Shown piece by piece: positions 63,975-64,000 of a stretch of 64,000 nucleotides of DNA. Position 1 is the stretch's first letter. Each line of letters opens with the position of its first letter. Source of the stretch: Trifolium pratense (taxonomy: Eukaryota; Streptophyta; Magnoliopsida; Fabales; Fabaceae); NCBI RefSeq assembly GCF_020283565.1, contig NC_060059.1, positions 37,440,338-37,504,337 of the forward strand, given 5' to 3'. The notes under the pieces were generated by a model. It saw only the letters and a list, made by a program, of their open reading frames with translations, was not told the DNA's origin and searched no databases. The translations under genes were made by a program, and so were the position numbers.

Positions 63975-64000
63975 ATAAGTCATAGCTCAACTGACAAAAA
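63975..64000 (+). mobile_element. Possible start of a SINE cut by the window end
   Basis: TAAGTCATAGCTCAACTGAC contains the A-box-like TAGCTCAACTG typical of tRNA-derived SINE heads. The B box would lie outside the window, so the call cannot be completed. Confidence 0.3.

Overview
This is a nuclear genomic window from a dicot plant, very probably a legume close to Medicago truncatula. The evidence is the AT-rich sequence, intron-rich plant genes (ABC1K1, RPA2, DUF1644, FPF1-like and FLA14-like families), and many plant transposons: Copia LTR, non-autonomous Gag-bearing LTR, CACTA, Mutator-like, hAT, Stowaway, LINE and SINE. Organism and family names come from recognition by reading; no database search was possible.

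Layout. 1-290: last exon of a + strand gene cut by the window edge. 1306-2713: decayed plant-mobile-domain gene (- strand). 3935-15228: repeat-rich, gene-poor stretch with a decayed RNase H (LINE-type) fragment, a local family of duplicated AT-rich segments, a broken C2H2 zinc-finger fragment, a piece resembling mitochondrial rps3, a 4.0-kb CACTA element (8515-12559), a telomere-like foldback minisatellite (12818-13585) and a 41-bp tandem repeat. 15999-17523: a MITE and a Mutator-like element with a 9-bp target duplication. 18890-22083: a young non-autonomous LTR retrotransposon with a Gag domain and one long open frame. 22243-23469: DUF1644 zinc-binding protein gene (- strand). 27487-35619: 14-exon chloroplast ABC1-family kinase gene (ABC1K1-like, - strand) with a Copia relic in intron 7. 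36686-40733: 10-exon RPA2 gene (32-kDa subunit of replication protein A, + strand), head-to-head with ABC1K1 across about 1.07 kb that carries a telo-box and two identical E2F-type sites. 45341-45670: intronless FPF1-like gene (- strand). 46384-46882: hAT element. 49737-54346: Copia retrotransposon with identical LTRs and a gag-pol frame broken by one stop. 58378-59235 and 61802-62620: tandem fasciclin-like arabinogalactan protein genes (- strand). 63053-63919: a palindromic MITE with a hAT-type element inserted near its tip.

How the parts relate. The host genes do not form one pathway. ABC1K1 acts in plastid quinone and thylakoid homeostasis, RPA2 in DNA replication and repair, FPF1-like in growth or flowering, the FLAs at the cell surface, and DUF1644 is of unknown function. 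The window is most informative about transposon history. At least seven insertions have readable target-site duplications, several are nested, and one (CACTA) has an unoccupied paralogous site inside the window. Exon boundaries given for ABC1K1, RPA2 and DUF1644 were checked by hand for GT-AG (one GC-AG) and for reading-frame phase.
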